Positions 1-8,344 of a DNA stretch of 64,000 nucleotides are shown here, piece after piece. This stretch comes from Ruminococcaceae bacterium UBA6413. Its GTDB lineage: Bacteria; Bacillota; Clostridia; Oscillospirales; Ruminococcaceae. Numbering within the stretch: position 1 is the stretch's first letter; each line of letters starts with the position of its first letter. The position numbers and the translations under genes were made by a program. The stretch spans positions 18,261-82,260 of the forward strand of contig DJPL01000035.1 of NCBI GenBank assembly GCA_002437415.1. Direction: 5' to 3'. The notes under the pieces are model-generated. The model was given only the letters and a program-made list of their open reading frames with translations, was not told the origin of the DNA and made no database searches.

Positions 1-1064
1 GCGTCTGCGCCGTCCTTAAGGTCGTTGACGCCGCTTACGAGAGTACCTGTGCCGTCATAAAGTGTGCCTGCACCGTCTGCGAGCTGCTTTGTGCCGTCCG
101 CAAGCTCACCCGATTTCTCGAATAATGTTACCAGACCGTCATACAGCTGTGAAGAACCGTCGGAGAGCTGATCTACAGCGTCTGTAAATTCCTTGATAGT
201 GCCGTCGATGTCGTCCATGCTGAGCTTATCAGCATCAACCTCGTTGAACAATTCGGTCGTTCCGATCGTCATGCAGGTCATAAGCTCAAAATCCTTGACA
301 TCTGCGCTTATCTCAACATAAGAGGGGATTTCATAATCGTCCTTGTCAAGTCCTAAGTTTTCCTGCATACCGGGAAGCGCAAAGCCGAGAACCGCGGATC
401 TGTCACCGTCATTTACAAGCTTACCGTTTGTGACCTGAATATTAGTGAACTTCTCGTTGTCAAGAACTGTTCCTGTTACCATAAGGAAAGGAACATACAT
501 ATCCATGCTCTTGCCGTCGACCTTTACGGTACGCTTTTCGTTATTTGTGTAGTCAAAGCGTATCGTTACCTTACCGCTCTTGCCCTTTATCTCATCGGGA
601 GTTACCGTCTTGCCGTCAAGCGTGTATGTGATCTTCATATCAACGGGAAGAGCCTTGTCGGTCGTGCCCTGATAATAGATGTCGCTTCCGTCGGCAGCCC
701 ATGTGTAGTTCTCGCCGTCATTTGTGAAGCTTTCGTTACCCTTGACGTTCTTTATATCCTTGAGTGATGTTTCATCGGAGATCGATGCACTCTGTGAGCC
801 GTTCTTCAGCCAGTCGCTGACGATTACCTTCTTTGTTGTACCGTCTGCGTTAGCGATTATGTATACTGTTTCTTCCTTGCCGTCTGTATCGGAGTGTTTC
901 TTTTCACTGCTGCCGGTCGTTGTGCTGTCTGAAACCGATGACGATGTGTTATCATCGTTACCGCTCTGTGCGGCGAATGCAAGCAGACCCGAAGATGTGC
1001 CTATCATTGCGGCTGCAAGTACTATTGAAACTATCTTTATGATCTTTTTTCTTATCTCTTTCAT
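1..1064 (-). CDS. Secreted/membrane protein with LxxG heptad repeats, YhgE/Pip-like (C-terminus beyond window)
   Basis: The open frame runs from an ATG at 1064 off the left edge, giving 354 residues. The start is supported by an AAAGGA site just upstream. Residues 1-32 form a signal peptide or membrane anchor (basic MKEIRKK, then a hydrophobic stretch ending in LLAFA), followed by a Ser/Thr/Asp-rich linker. From about residue 285 the sequence becomes a glycine-leucine heptad pattern (LSDGSSQLYDGL, LADGTKQLADGAGTLYDG), the x-x-x-Leu-x-x-Gly repeat typical of YhgE/Pip-like membrane proteins beside MMPL transporters. It is the third gene of the efflux operon, 14 bp after the MMPL stop. By analogy it would be an envelope partner of the transporter; the substrate is unknown. 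Confidence 0.75.
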   Translation of the reverse strand, partial: MKEIRKKIIKIVSIVLAAAMIGTSSGLLAFAAQSGNDDNTSSSVSDSTTTGSSEKKHSDTDGKEETVYIIANADGTTKKVIVSDWLKNGSQSASISDETSLKDIKNVKGNESFTNDGENYTWAADGSDIYYQGTTDKALPVDMKITYTLDGKTVTPDEIKGKSGKVTIRFDYTNNEKRTVKVDGKSMDMYVPFLMVTGTVLDNEKFTNIQVTNGKLVNDGDRSAVLGFALPGMQENLGLDKDDYEIPSYVEISADVKDFELMTCMTIGTTELFNEVDADKLSMDDIDGTIKEFTDAVDQLSDGSSQLYDGLVTLFEKSGELADGTKQLADGAGTLYDGTGTLVSGVNDLKDGAD

Positions 1065-1078
1065 ACTGTTGTCCTTTC

Positions 1079-3169
1079 TCAGTTCGTCTTCTTACCGGCT
1101 TCTCTTGCTTCTTTGAAGCCGAGGCTCGTGTGGATTATGATCTTATCAAAGAGCTTGAGCATAGCGGGTAATAACAGGATTACCGATACCATACTGATGA
1201 TAGCGCCTCTTGCCATAAGAGCACACAGTGAGCTTATCATATCTACATTTGAATAAATACCTACACCGAATGTTGCGGCGAAGAAGCCGAGCGCACTTAC
1301 GATGATCGAAGGTATCGAAGCTTTAAGTGCCGTGTAGATTGATTCGTTCTTGTCGTTACCCTTATTACGCTCCTTCTTGTATCTTGTTGTCATCAGGATC
1401 GCGTAGTCAACGGTAGCACCGAGCTGAATTGTACTTATACAGATAGGAGCGATAAATGCAAGCTCTGTACCTGTGTAGCAAGGAATACCGAGGTTTACGA
1501 AAATAGCAAACTCGATTACCGATACAAGTATCAGCGGGAGTGAAATCGACTTGAATGTTACTAAGATAATCAGGAAGATAGCGGCTATCGAAATAATATC
1601 TACTACCTTGAAGTCCCTGTCGGTTACTTCGATAAGGTCCTTTGTACAAGGCGCTTCACCGATAAGCATTGCCGAGCTGTCGTATTTCTTTATGATATTG
1701 TTTATCTCTATTATCTGATTATTGACTTCGTCTGTCGCAGTACCGTATTCACTGCTTACAAGCATCAGCTGGTACTTATCACCCTTGAGCACTTCGGATA
1801 TCGAATCGGGAATTATCTCCGAGGGAACTGCCGAGCCTATCAGCGAGTCAAATCCTACCGCAAGATTTACGCCGTCAACCTTTTCCACTTCATTAAGCAT
1901 TGCCTTGGCATCTTTCTGTGAAAGGTTGGAATCGGCAAGTATCATATGAACATTTGACATTCCGAAATCGTCCTTCAGCTTTGTGTTGGCGATCACGAAG
2001 TCCATATCCTGAGGCATTGTCTGGCTCAGATCATAATACTTTTTGGTATTGTTGTAGCCGTAAACAGCGGGTCCGATAAGTATTGCGAATATTATAAGGA
2101 ATATCCACGAACGCTTTGTAATAAACCTTGCCACCTTATCAAACTTCGGCATAAGCTGTTTATGTCTTGTCTTCTCAATTGCCTTATCGAATACAAGGAT
2201 AAGTGACGGAAGAATTGTTACGCAACCGATAAGTCCGAATACAACGCCCTTAGCCATTACTATACCAAGGTCTGCACCAAGCGTGAAGCTCATAAAGCAC
2301 ATCGAAAGGAAGCCTGCAATCGTTGTGATAGACGAGCTTGCTACCGAAATGATACTGTTTGAGATTGCGTGTGCCATCGCACGTTCCTTATCGCCCTCAA
2401 ACCTTACCTTCTGCTCGTTGTAGCTGTGCCACAGGAATATCGAGTAGTCCATTGTAACACCGAGCTGTAAGATAGCGGAAAGTGCCTTTGTTATGTAGCT
2501 TATCTCACCTAAGAAGTAGTTACTGCCTAAGTTGTAGAGAATAGCCATACCGATACTTGCAAGGAAGATTATCGGTATCAGGAACGAATCCATAAAGAGC
2601 ATCATTACCACTACTGCGAGTACGACCGCAATAGCTACATATATCGGTTCTTCCTGTTCGCAAAGGTTCTTAAGGTCTGTAACCATTGCTGACATACCGG
2701 AAACGAAGCACTGATTGTTCGTTACATCTCTTATTGAATTGATAGCGTCCATTGTTTCATCGGCTGATGTCGATGTATCAAAGAAGACAGCCATCACGGT
2801 TGAATTATCCGTATTGAACGCGTCTTTTATCTTGTCGGGAAGCATATCCATAGGTATTGATACATCAGCTATCGTATCATACCATATCACCGAGTCAACG
2901 TGATCGACCGCTTCGATCTTCTCCTTGAGCGCGGAAACATCCTTCGGCTCCATATCTTCCACAACTATCATACTGAATGCGCCTTTGCCAAAGTCATTCA
3001 GCAGAATGTCCTGACCCTGTATGGTTTCCATAGTGTCGGGCAGGTAATTGAGCATATCGTAATTTATTCTTGTTGCTATCATACCGAGTACCGAGGGTAT
3101 CAGCAATGCGACCGCAACAATAAGAATGATTACTCTGTGCTTTGTTATCCATTTGCCTAGCTTAATCAT
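1079..3169 (-). CDS. MMPL/RND-superfamily membrane transporter
   Basis: This 696-residue protein has the duplicated RND layout. TM1 is near residues 13-33, a large outside loop runs to about 170, a block of helices to about 345, and the pattern then repeats. Each half carries the Gly-Asp-Tyr type motif within a membrane helix (GVTMDYSIFLWHSYNE and GATVDYAILMTTRYK), which in MMPL/RND proteins marks the proton-relay helix. Family members export lipids or hydrophobic drugs using proton-motive force. The first 8 bp overlap the end of the HdeD-like gene, so the two are probably translationally coupled. The divergent TetR gene is the likely regulator. Transporter class is secure; substrate cannot be inferred. 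Confidence 0.88.
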   Translation of the reverse strand: MIKLGKWITKHRVIILIVAVALLIPSVLGMIATRINYDMLNYLPDTMETIQGQDILLNDFGKGAFSMIVVEDMEPKDVSALKEKIEAVDHVDSVIWYDTIADVSIPMDMLPDKIKDAFNTDNSTVMAVFFDTSTSADETMDAINSIRDVTNNQCFVSGMSAMVTDLKNLCEQEEPIYVAIAVVLAVVVMMLFMDSFLIPIIFLASIGMAILYNLGSNYFLGEISYITKALSAILQLGVTMDYSIFLWHSYNEQKVRFEGDKERAMAHAISNSIISVASSSITTIAGFLSMCFMSFTLGADLGIVMAKGVVFGLIGCVTILPSLILVFDKAIEKTRHKQLMPKFDKVARFITKRSWIFLIIFAILIGPAVYGYNNTKKYYDLSQTMPQDMDFVIANTKLKDDFGMSNVHMILADSNLSQKDAKAMLNEVEKVDGVNLAVGFDSLIGSAVPSEIIPDSISEVLKGDKYQLMLVSSEYGTATDEVNNQIIEINNIIKKYDSSAMLIGEAPCTKDLIEVTDRDFKVVDIISIAAIFLIILVTFKSISLPLILVSVIEFAIFVNLGIPCYTGTELAFIAPICISTIQLGATVDYAILMTTRYKKERNKGNDKNESIYTALKASIPSIIVSALGFFAATFGVGIYSNVDMISSLCALMARGAIISMVSVILLLPAMLKLFDKIIIHTSLGFKEAREAGKKTN

Positions 3170-3761
3170 CTTTGTCCTCCCTGTTGCTTGTTTCTACATA
3201 GATTTTGTCGTCGGCGTGTATTTCTTTTTTTATGGTCTTGACTGTATAAGCGGCGATCCATATGTTGGATAAGCCGTCGGCAAGCAATGTGATACCGAGC
3301 AGAACAGTAAGAGCTACCGCACTCTCAAAAGGATTTACGAGTAACAGTATTCCTATTATGCCCGTAACAATTGCACTGACGAGGATAAGCCACCAGCCGT
3401 TTACGCCGAAACGCTTTGCATCGACAGCAGTCTGAATTTTCATTATGCCGTCTATCATAAAGTAAATGCCCATTATAACAGGTACCAAAGCCATTACGTT
3501 GCCCGGGTGAAGTATTACTATCAGTCCGAGCAGTATTGCTATGACACCGAATGCAAAGTCAAACTGGAATGCCAGACCGTAAGGATCTGACGAAAAATAT
3601 CCCGTGATCTTAACGACACCGAATACTATAGCGGCAATACCAAGCATATAGCATACAGCGAGCATTGAGATCTGCGGGAAAATTATCAGTATAAGTCCGA
3701 TCACCGAAATTGCGGCACAAGCGGAAATATAAGCTGCTTTAGCACGTTTTATAAATCTCAT
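3162..3761 (-). CDS. HdeD-like (DUF308) six-helix membrane protein
   Basis: The 199-residue protein is almost entirely hydrophobic, with about six membrane segments arranged as repeated helix pairs ending in Gly-Ile-x-x-x-x-Asp-Gly turns (GIYFMIDGIMKI, GITLLADGLSNIW). That is the DUF308 / HdeD signature. In E. coli HdeD is an acid-stress membrane protein; in Firmicutes the role is unknown. A short charged tail (residues about 178-199) faces the cytoplasm. An AAAGGA site precedes the ATG. It is the first gene of the efflux operon and overlaps the MMPL gene by 8 bp. Confidence 0.8.
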   Translation of the reverse strand: MRFIKRAKAAYISACAAISVIGLILIIFPQISMLAVCYMLGIAAIVFGVVKITGYFSSDPYGLAFQFDFAFGVIAILLGLIVILHPGNVMALVPVIMGIYFMIDGIMKIQTAVDAKRFGVNGWWLILVSAIVTGIIGILLLVNPFESAVALTVLLGITLLADGLSNIWIAAYTVKTIKKEIHADDKIYVETSNREDKDD

Positions 3762-3794
3762 AGATTTCAGTCCTTTCTTTTTCTTTACAGCTAT

Positions 3795-3823
3795 ATTTTA
3801 TCCCGTTTTCGCACTTTCTACAA
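3795..3823 (-). promoter_or_regulatory. Sigma-A-like promoter of the efflux operon
   Basis: Reading the minus strand, TTGTAG (-35, 3823-3818) and TAAAAT (-10, 3800-3795) are separated by 17 bp, about 35 bp before the HdeD-like start. The -35 is two bases from consensus. Confidence 0.55.
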
Positions 3824-3909
3824 CGGTCAATCAAGTGCCGGTGTTCAAATTTCAGACAATCGATAAAAATTGACTGATTTTTGTGCAAACAGGCTTGTTT
3901 GCCTAAAAC

Positions 3910-3938
3910 TTGAATTTTTTATAGAAATGTTGTATAAT
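3910..3938 (+). promoter_or_regulatory. Promoter of the TetR gene
   Basis: TTGAAT (3910-3915) and TATAAT (3933-3938) are separated by 17 bp. It reads toward the TetR gene, which has a GGAGGTAA ribosome site at 3980-3987. Confidence 0.75.
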
Positions 3939-3963
3939 TAGTTCCGTAGAAAAGCGGCAACTA
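3939..3963. promoter_or_regulatory. Imperfect inverted repeat, possible TetR operator
   Basis: TAGTTCCG (3939-3946) and CGGCAACTA (3955-3963) are inverted copies with one extra base in the right arm and an 8-bp centre. The repeat sits over the start of the tetR transcript, where autorepression would act. It lies over 100 bp from the efflux promoter, so control of that promoter from here is less direct. Confidence 0.35.
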
Positions 3964-3988
3964 AACTAAGACAAAAAACGGAGGTAAT

Positions 3989-4552
3989 ATGTCAGCACTT
4001 ACCAAAAGAGCTATACAGGAATCCTTTAAAAAACTGCTGAGCACTCAGCCTTTAGATAAAATAACAGTCAAGAATATAACAGACGACTGTGGGGTAAACC
4101 GCAACACATTCTATTATCATTACAGCGATATATATCAGCTTCTGGAAGAGATCTTTCTTGCCGAAGCGCAGAAATCGGTAGACGAGATGGTCATAGGTCA
4201 GTCGTGGGAGGAAGGACTTAAAACGGGGCTGTGCTTTGTAAAAGAGAACAAAAAGCTTGTTTACCACGTTTATAATTCGCTCCACCGCGAAACGATCGAG
4301 CGCTATCTTTACAGCGTTTCTCTTGATTTTGTAAACAAGTTCATCGATAAGGCATCACAGCAGCTTAAGCTGAGTGTGTCAGATGACGATAAGAAATTTA
4401 TAGCGTCATTTTATAAATACGCCATAGTGGGAATAGTGCTTGACTGGCTTGAGGCAGGAATGAAGATCGATCCCGATGAGCTTATAACAAGGATGTCAAC
4501 TTTACTTACAGGAACGCTTAAGACGGTTCTTGAAAACGCAAGTAAACAATAA
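3989..4552 (+). CDS. TetR/AcrR-family transcriptional regulator
   Basis: The 187-residue protein starts with an N-terminal helix (TKRAIQESFKKLLS) followed by a TetR helix-turn-helix, ITVKNITDDCGVNRNTFYYH, around residues 24-43. The recognition-helix core NRNTFYYHY is typical of the DhaS-like branch. The C-terminal ligand-binding half is helical and divergent. Spacing from the GGAGGTAA site fits the ATG at 3989. It is transcribed away from the HdeD-MMPL-LxxG operon, the classical arrangement for a repressor of an efflux system. The inducer is unknown. Confidence 0.88.
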   Translation: MSALTKRAIQESFKKLLSTQPLDKITVKNITDDCGVNRNTFYYHYSDIYQLLEEIFLAEAQKSVDEMVIGQSWEEGLKTGLCFVKENKKLVYHVYNSLHRETIERYLYSVSLDFVNKFIDKASQQLKLSVSDDDKKFIASFYKYAIVGIVLDWLEAGMKIDPDELITRMSTLLTGTLKTVLENASKQ

Positions 4553-4557
4553 TGTTT

Positions 4558-4593
4558 TAAAGCCGACTGCTTTTACGGGCACGTCGGCTTTTT
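4558..4593 (+). terminator. Intrinsic terminator after tetR
   Basis: AAGCCGAC (4560-4567) pairs with GTCGGCTT (4583-4590), followed by a run of T. Confidence 0.85.
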
Positions 4594-4617
4594 CAGTTTG
4601 TCGGAACAGTGCTCAAC

Positions 4618-4646
4618 TTGACTTTTCTCCGCTTTTATAGTATTAT
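4618..4646 (+). promoter_or_regulatory. Promoter of aroA-aroC
   Basis: TTGACT (4618-4623) and TATTAT (4641-4646) are 17 bp apart, directly after the tetR terminator and 34 bp before the aroA start. Confidence 0.75.
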
Positions 4647-4680
4647 TATTTAGATAAATGCAGTTCAAAGGTGGAACATA

Positions 4681-5898
4681 ATGGATATCAGAATAACACC
4701 GTCGAAGCTCAGCGGCAAGCTGACAGTACCGCCATCAAAGAGCATTTCACACAGAATGCTTATATGTGCGGCTTTGAGCGACGGTATAACTCATATAGAC
4801 AATTTGCTTGAGTGTATGGACTCACACGCAACGATAAATGCGCTTACCGCACTCGGAGCTGAGATCAATGGCGAAAACAGAAGCTATGATGTAAAAGGAA
4901 TAACAGAACCCGCAAAAACAGCAAAGATCGACTGCTTTGAAAGCGGCTCAACTCTGAGATTTATGATACCGATATTTTCGGCGTTCGGCTGTGAAACAGA
5001 ATTTACAGGCAGAGGAAAGCTACCTGAAAGACCTATAACACCTATTATAAAGCCGATGACCGACAACGGTGCGGTATTTGAAGCTCTCGCAATGCCTTAT
5101 AAAGTAAAAGGCAAACTCCATGGCGGAAAGTATTATATAGACGGCAGTGTTTCATCGCAGTTTATAACAGGTCTTTTGTTTGCGCTTTCTGTACTGAAAG
5201 AAGACAGTGAGATAATACTCACCACACGGCTTGAATCAAGACCGTATGTAAATATCACGATCGACTGTATGAAACAGTTCGGCGTTGAAGTTACAGAAAC
5301 GGAAAACGGCTACTTTATAAAGGGCGGTCAGAAATATCAACCGCATAACTGCACTGTTGAGGCGGATATGTCGCAGAGCGCATTCTTCCTTGCCGCAAAC
5401 TGTGCAGGCTCGGACATAGAGCTCACAAACCTCAATATGAACAGTGTTCAGGGTGATAAGGCTATAGTTGATATAGCCGACAAATTTAAAAACGGCGGCG
5501 ATTTATCGGTAATAGACGCATCGGATATTCCCGACCTTGTACCCGCGATTGCAGTAATGATGAGCTTTTGGAAAAAGCCGTGCAGAATAATAAACTGTGA
5601 AAGATTACGAATAAAGGAATGCGACCGTCTGGCGGCAACCACCGAGCTTATAAACGACCTCGGCGGAAAAGCAGTCGCTCACAGCGACAGCATTGAGATA
5701 TTCCCTGTAGAAGTATTCAAAGGCGGAACGGTACGTTTTTACAACGACCACAGGATAGCTATGGCGGGTGCTGTTGCGGCAACCCGTTCAACAGGCGATG
5801 TAATAATAAAAGGCGCTGAATGCACAAACAAATCCTATCCCGGATTTTTTGACGATTTCAGAGCACTCGGAGGTATAGCAGATGTCATCAGCATTTAA
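4681..5898 (+). CDS. aroA: 3-phosphoshikimate 1-carboxyvinyltransferase (EPSP synthase)
   Basis: Sixth step of the shikimate pathway: adds enolpyruvyl from PEP to shikimate 3-phosphate. The 405-residue length is normal. Visible landmarks are the N-terminal PPSKSISHRMLICAALS (substrate-binding SKSxxxR), SGSTLRFMIPI near residue 80, SVSSQFITGLLFAL near 160, and the C-terminal KECDRLAAT and NDHRIAMAGAVAA motifs. AAAGGTGG precedes the ATG. The last 17 bp overlap aroC, so the two consecutive enzymes are made together for aromatic amino acid synthesis. Confidence 0.96.
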   Translation: MDIRITPSKLSGKLTVPPSKSISHRMLICAALSDGITHIDNLLECMDSHATINALTALGAEINGENRSYDVKGITEPAKTAKIDCFESGSTLRFMIPIFSAFGCETEFTGRGKLPERPITPIIKPMTDNGAVFEALAMPYKVKGKLHGGKYYIDGSVSSQFITGLLFALSVLKEDSEIILTTRLESRPYVNITIDCMKQFGVEVTETENGYFIKGGQKYQPHNCTVEADMSQSAFFLAANCAGSDIELTNLNMNSVQGDKAIVDIADKFKNGGDLSVIDASDIPDLVPAIAVMMSFWKKPCRIINCERLRIKECDRLAATTELINDLGGKAVAHSDSIEIFPVEVFKGGTVRFYNDHRIAMAGAVAATRSTGDVIIKGAECTNKSYPGFFDDFRALGGIADVISI

Positions 5899-6958
5899 AT
5901 TCGGAGAACTCTCCGTTTCGATATTCGGAGAATCTCACGGTAAGGCAATAGGTGTTGTAATAGACGGACTTCCGGGTGGCACTGAGATAGATTTTGACAC
6001 AGTACTTGACTTTATGGCAAGACGCGCGCCTAAAAAAGACGGCACAAGCACAATGCGCAGTGAAAAGGACTTTCCGAACGTAGTATCGGGAATGGTAGAC
6101 GGTGTGCTGACAGGCACTCCCCTTTGCGCGGTAATTCAGAATACAGATCAGCATTCGGCTGATTATAAGAGTGTAAGTCACCTTGCCCGTCCCGGTCATG
6201 CGGATTACACAGGATATGTGCGTTACAACGGCAGTAACGACCTGCGCGGCGGCGGACATTTTTCGGGCAGGATTACCGCTCCGCTGGTATTTGCGGGAGC
6301 AATTGCATCTCAGATACTTGAAAGCAAGGGTATCACCACGGGTGCACATATACTGTCTATTATGAACGCAAGCGATGAACGCTATGATCCTGTAAATGTG
6401 TATGCCGAGCAATTAAAGCAGGTCAGAAGCCGTTATCTCCCTCTGATAAATACTTCTGTAGAGCAACAGATGAGGGATATTATAGCGAATGCGTCCGCAA
6501 ATCTCGATTCCGTCGGCGGTGTTATAGAATATGCGGCAGTAGGTCTTCCCGCAGGTATAGGCTCGCCTATGTTTGACGGTATCGAAAACAGGATCTCGCA
6601 GATAGTATTCGGTGTTCCTGCTGTAAAGGGCATTGAGTTCGGTGCAGGCTTTGATGTCGCAAATATGTTCGGCAGTCAGAATAACGACGAGTTCTGCATC
6701 GAAAACGGTGAGATCAGAACAAGAACTAATAATCACGGCGGCATTTTAGGCGGTATCACAAGCGGTATGCCGATAATTTTCCGTGCGGCAGTAAAGCCCA
6801 CACCATCTATATCAAGACCTCAGCAGACAGTCGATTATACGACTATGACAGAAGAAACACTAAATATAAAAGGCAGACATGACCCTTGCATTGTACCGCG
6901 CGCAGTGCCGTGTATCGAGTCCGCGGCAAATCTTGCAATTTTATCTTATCTTATCTGA
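5882..6958 (+). CDS. aroC: Chorismate synthase
   Basis: Final shared step of aromatic synthesis: FMN-dependent elimination of phosphate from EPSP to give chorismate. At 358 residues it is full length. The family motifs are present: GESHGKAIGVVIDGLPGG at the N-terminus, DLRGGGHFSGR near residue 120, and GRHDPCIVPRAVPCIE at the C-terminus. It begins inside the end of aroA (17-bp overlap) behind a GGAGGTA site, so it is the second gene of an aroA-aroC pair. Confidence 0.96.
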   Translation: MSSAFKFGELSVSIFGESHGKAIGVVIDGLPGGTEIDFDTVLDFMARRAPKKDGTSTMRSEKDFPNVVSGMVDGVLTGTPLCAVIQNTDQHSADYKSVSHLARPGHADYTGYVRYNGSNDLRGGGHFSGRITAPLVFAGAIASQILESKGITTGAHILSIMNASDERYDPVNVYAEQLKQVRSRYLPLINTSVEQQMRDIIANASANLDSVGGVIEYAAVGLPAGIGSPMFDGIENRISQIVFGVPAVKGIEFGAGFDVANMFGSQNNDEFCIENGEIRTRTNNHGGILGGITSGMPIIFRAAVKPTPSISRPQQTVDYTTMTEETLNIKGRHDPCIVPRAVPCIESAANLAILSYLI

Positions 6959-6984
6959 TTTACAAGCCGAAAGGAGGAATATGT

Positions 6985-7584
6985 ATGAGCATACCCGTTC
7001 CTAAATATACGCTTTATGATCGCAAGGACATTGAGGTGCTTGTAGCCTATATCCTTTATAAGGTAGGAAGTATCACAAAAGACGAGCTTATGCGCTGTAC
7101 GGTCGATCATGATTTTGTTATGTATTTTGACCTCATATGCTGTCTTTTTGATATGGAGGAAAAGGGTCTTATCACCTGTGAAAAAGTCGGAAATGACGAA
7201 ACCTGTCTGCCGACCGCAAAAAGTGAATATCTCGCCATAGAACTCAGCTATACTCTTCCCCTTTCAATAAGAGAAGATACTGTTTATTACGCTAAAAAGA
7301 TCACCTCGCACTCACGGCTTGAAAAGACAGTCAAGACCGAGATCGTAAAGGTCGAGCAGGGCGGATATCAGCTTTGCATACGCTTTATAAACGAGATGGG
7401 CGGTGCTGATCTTATGGAGCTTAAAATTTACGCTCCGACATGGGAAAGCGCCGAGCAGATGGAAAAAAGAGTGTTTGATAACCCTGTAGGAGCATACAGA
7501 AACGTGCTCAATTCATTTATACAAGGATATCTGACTGTATCGGAAAAGGAGATACAGGAAGCGCTTGATGATACTAAGATTTAA
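6985..7584 (+). CDS. DUF4364-family protein (predicted winged-helix)
   Basis: The start is set at the ATG at 6985, seven bases after AAGGAGG; an upstream in-frame extension would lie inside aroC. The 199-residue protein begins with a winged-helix-like segment (VLVAYILYKVGSITKDELMR through FDMEEKGLITCEK, residues about 15-65), then a mixed beta region and a helical tail. This pattern fits DUF4364, a Firmicutes family proposed to be transcriptional regulators. It follows aroC by 26 bp and is probably in the same transcript. No target can be inferred. Confidence 0.75.
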   Translation: MSIPVPKYTLYDRKDIEVLVAYILYKVGSITKDELMRCTVDHDFVMYFDLICCLFDMEEKGLITCEKVGNDETCLPTAKSEYLAIELSYTLPLSIREDTVYYAKKITSHSRLEKTVKTEIVKVEQGGYQLCIRFINEMGGADLMELKIYAPTWESAEQMEKRVFDNPVGAYRNVLNSFIQGYLTVSEKEIQEALDDTKI

Positions 7585-7597
7585 AATAAACGCATAT

Positions 7598-7637
7598 AAA
7601 AACAGCGTCCGTGTGATTTTTCTCGGACGCTGTTTTA
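7598..7637. terminator. Bidirectional terminator between DUF4364 and merR
   Basis: AAACAGCGTCCG (ending 7611) pairs with CGGACGCTGTTT (starting 7624). An A-run on the left and T-run on the right let it serve both convergent genes. Confidence 0.88.
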
Positions 7638-7644
7638 TATGATC

Positions 7645-8019
7645 TTACTTTTTACCGCAACACTCAGGTGAACACATACCCCTGTACATTTCGATCTTTC
7701 TGTCAAGCCTTGCAAGCGTGTTCTGCATTTCTTCAATTCTGCCGAGCAGTGCCTCACGCTGTTCTACAAGTATCTCCATACGGGCTTCTGCGGTAGAATC
7801 GCCCTCTCTGTAAAGAGTCATATACTCTATGAGTGCCTCTATGGGAAGTCCTGCGCTTCTCATACACTTGATGAACTCTACGGATTTGCAGGAATTTTCA
7901 TCATAGTCGCGCAGTCCGCTCTTGGTTCTCGGAACAGGCGGCAGTAAACCGATACGTTCATAGTAGCGGAGCGTGTCGGTGGAAATATCGTATTTTTTAC
8001 TTACTTCTGAAATCGTCAT
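7645..8019 (-). CDS. MerR-family regulator, AdhR/NmlR-like
   Basis: The 124-residue protein has the MerR N-terminal wing-helix domain (MTISEVSKKYDISTDTLRYY), then ERIGLLPPVPRTKSGLRDYD, and a C-terminal dimerisation coiled coil (about 78-112). FIKCMRSAGLPIE keeps a Cys found in AdhR-type aldehyde-sensing relatives. The last ten residues are Cys-rich (MCSPECCGKK), so a metal or thiol-reactive signal is possible. It is monocistronic and its own promoter has the stretched spacer MerR proteins act on, implying autoregulation. Confidence 0.88.
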   Translation of the reverse strand: MTISEVSKKYDISTDTLRYYERIGLLPPVPRTKSGLRDYDENSCKSVEFIKCMRSAGLPIEALIEYMTLYREGDSTAEARMEILVEQREALLGRIEEMQNTLARLDRKIEMYRGMCSPECCGKK

Positions 8020-8046
8020 AATCTATCCCGTCCTTTCGGTACTTCT

Positions 8047-8077
8047 ATATTATCACATGGAGCAAGCTCCATGTCAA
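8047..8077 (-). promoter_or_regulatory. MerR-type promoter with 19-bp spacer and perfect dyad
   Basis: On the minus strand TTGACA (8077-8072) and TAATAT (8052-8047) are 19 bp apart. Between and over them lies a perfect palindrome, ACATGGAGC-TT-GCTCCATGT (8074-8055). An over-long spacer filled by a dyad is the hallmark of MerR-activated promoters. Confidence 0.88.
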
Positions 8078-8087
8078 TAGGTAAAAA

Positions 8088-8117
8088 AGAAAAACTGCCG
8101 AAAAATCGACAGTTTTT
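8088..8117 (-). terminator. Terminator after yjfB
   Basis: AAACTG (from 8092) pairs with CAGTTT (from 8110) with further CGA/TCG pairing near the loop. On the minus strand the hairpin is followed by a T-rich run. Confidence 0.65.
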
Positions 8118-8124
8118 CGCAAAA

Positions 8125-8322
8125 TTATGCTCTGACATTCAGAATGTGTCCGTTCACTCCGGCAGGCGGGATATCTGCGCTGTTGATAAGATCAACAACC
8201 TCTGCTCCGCTCTGTTCAATGCTGTCAATGCTTTTTGAAAGCATCGCAGTGGAAACGCTCTGTGCAACGTTTGCCTGAGCCATGCTGACAGACATACTTG
8301 CAATGTAAGAAGTAAGATCCAT
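8125..8322 (-). CDS. yjfB: YjfB-family putative motility protein
   Basis: This 65-residue protein has the compact form of the YjfB family: MDLTSYIASMSVSMAQANVAQ, a Ser/Ala-rich helix, a second amphipathic helix, and a small C-terminal tail. YjfB proteins are annotated as putative motility proteins because of distribution with flagellar genes; a molecular role is not established. AAAGGAGG precedes the ATG. It lies 22 bp after thrS and may be cotranscribed. No other flagellar gene is visible in the window. Confidence 0.75.
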   Translation of the reverse strand: MDLTSYIASMSVSMAQANVAQSVSTAMLSKSIDSIEQSGAEVVDLINSADIPPAGVNGHILNVRA

Positions 8323-8344
8323 ACGAAGACCTCCTTTAATGCTA

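Noticed and set aside
1..200. CRISPR-like or tandem DNA repeats at the left edge
   Set aside because: The periodicity encodes the LxxG heptad protein repeat; spacing follows codons and there are no spacers.
5888..6736. Minus-strand open frames opposite aroC
   Set aside because: aroC is unmistakable on the plus strand; the opposing frames lack start signals and known motifs.
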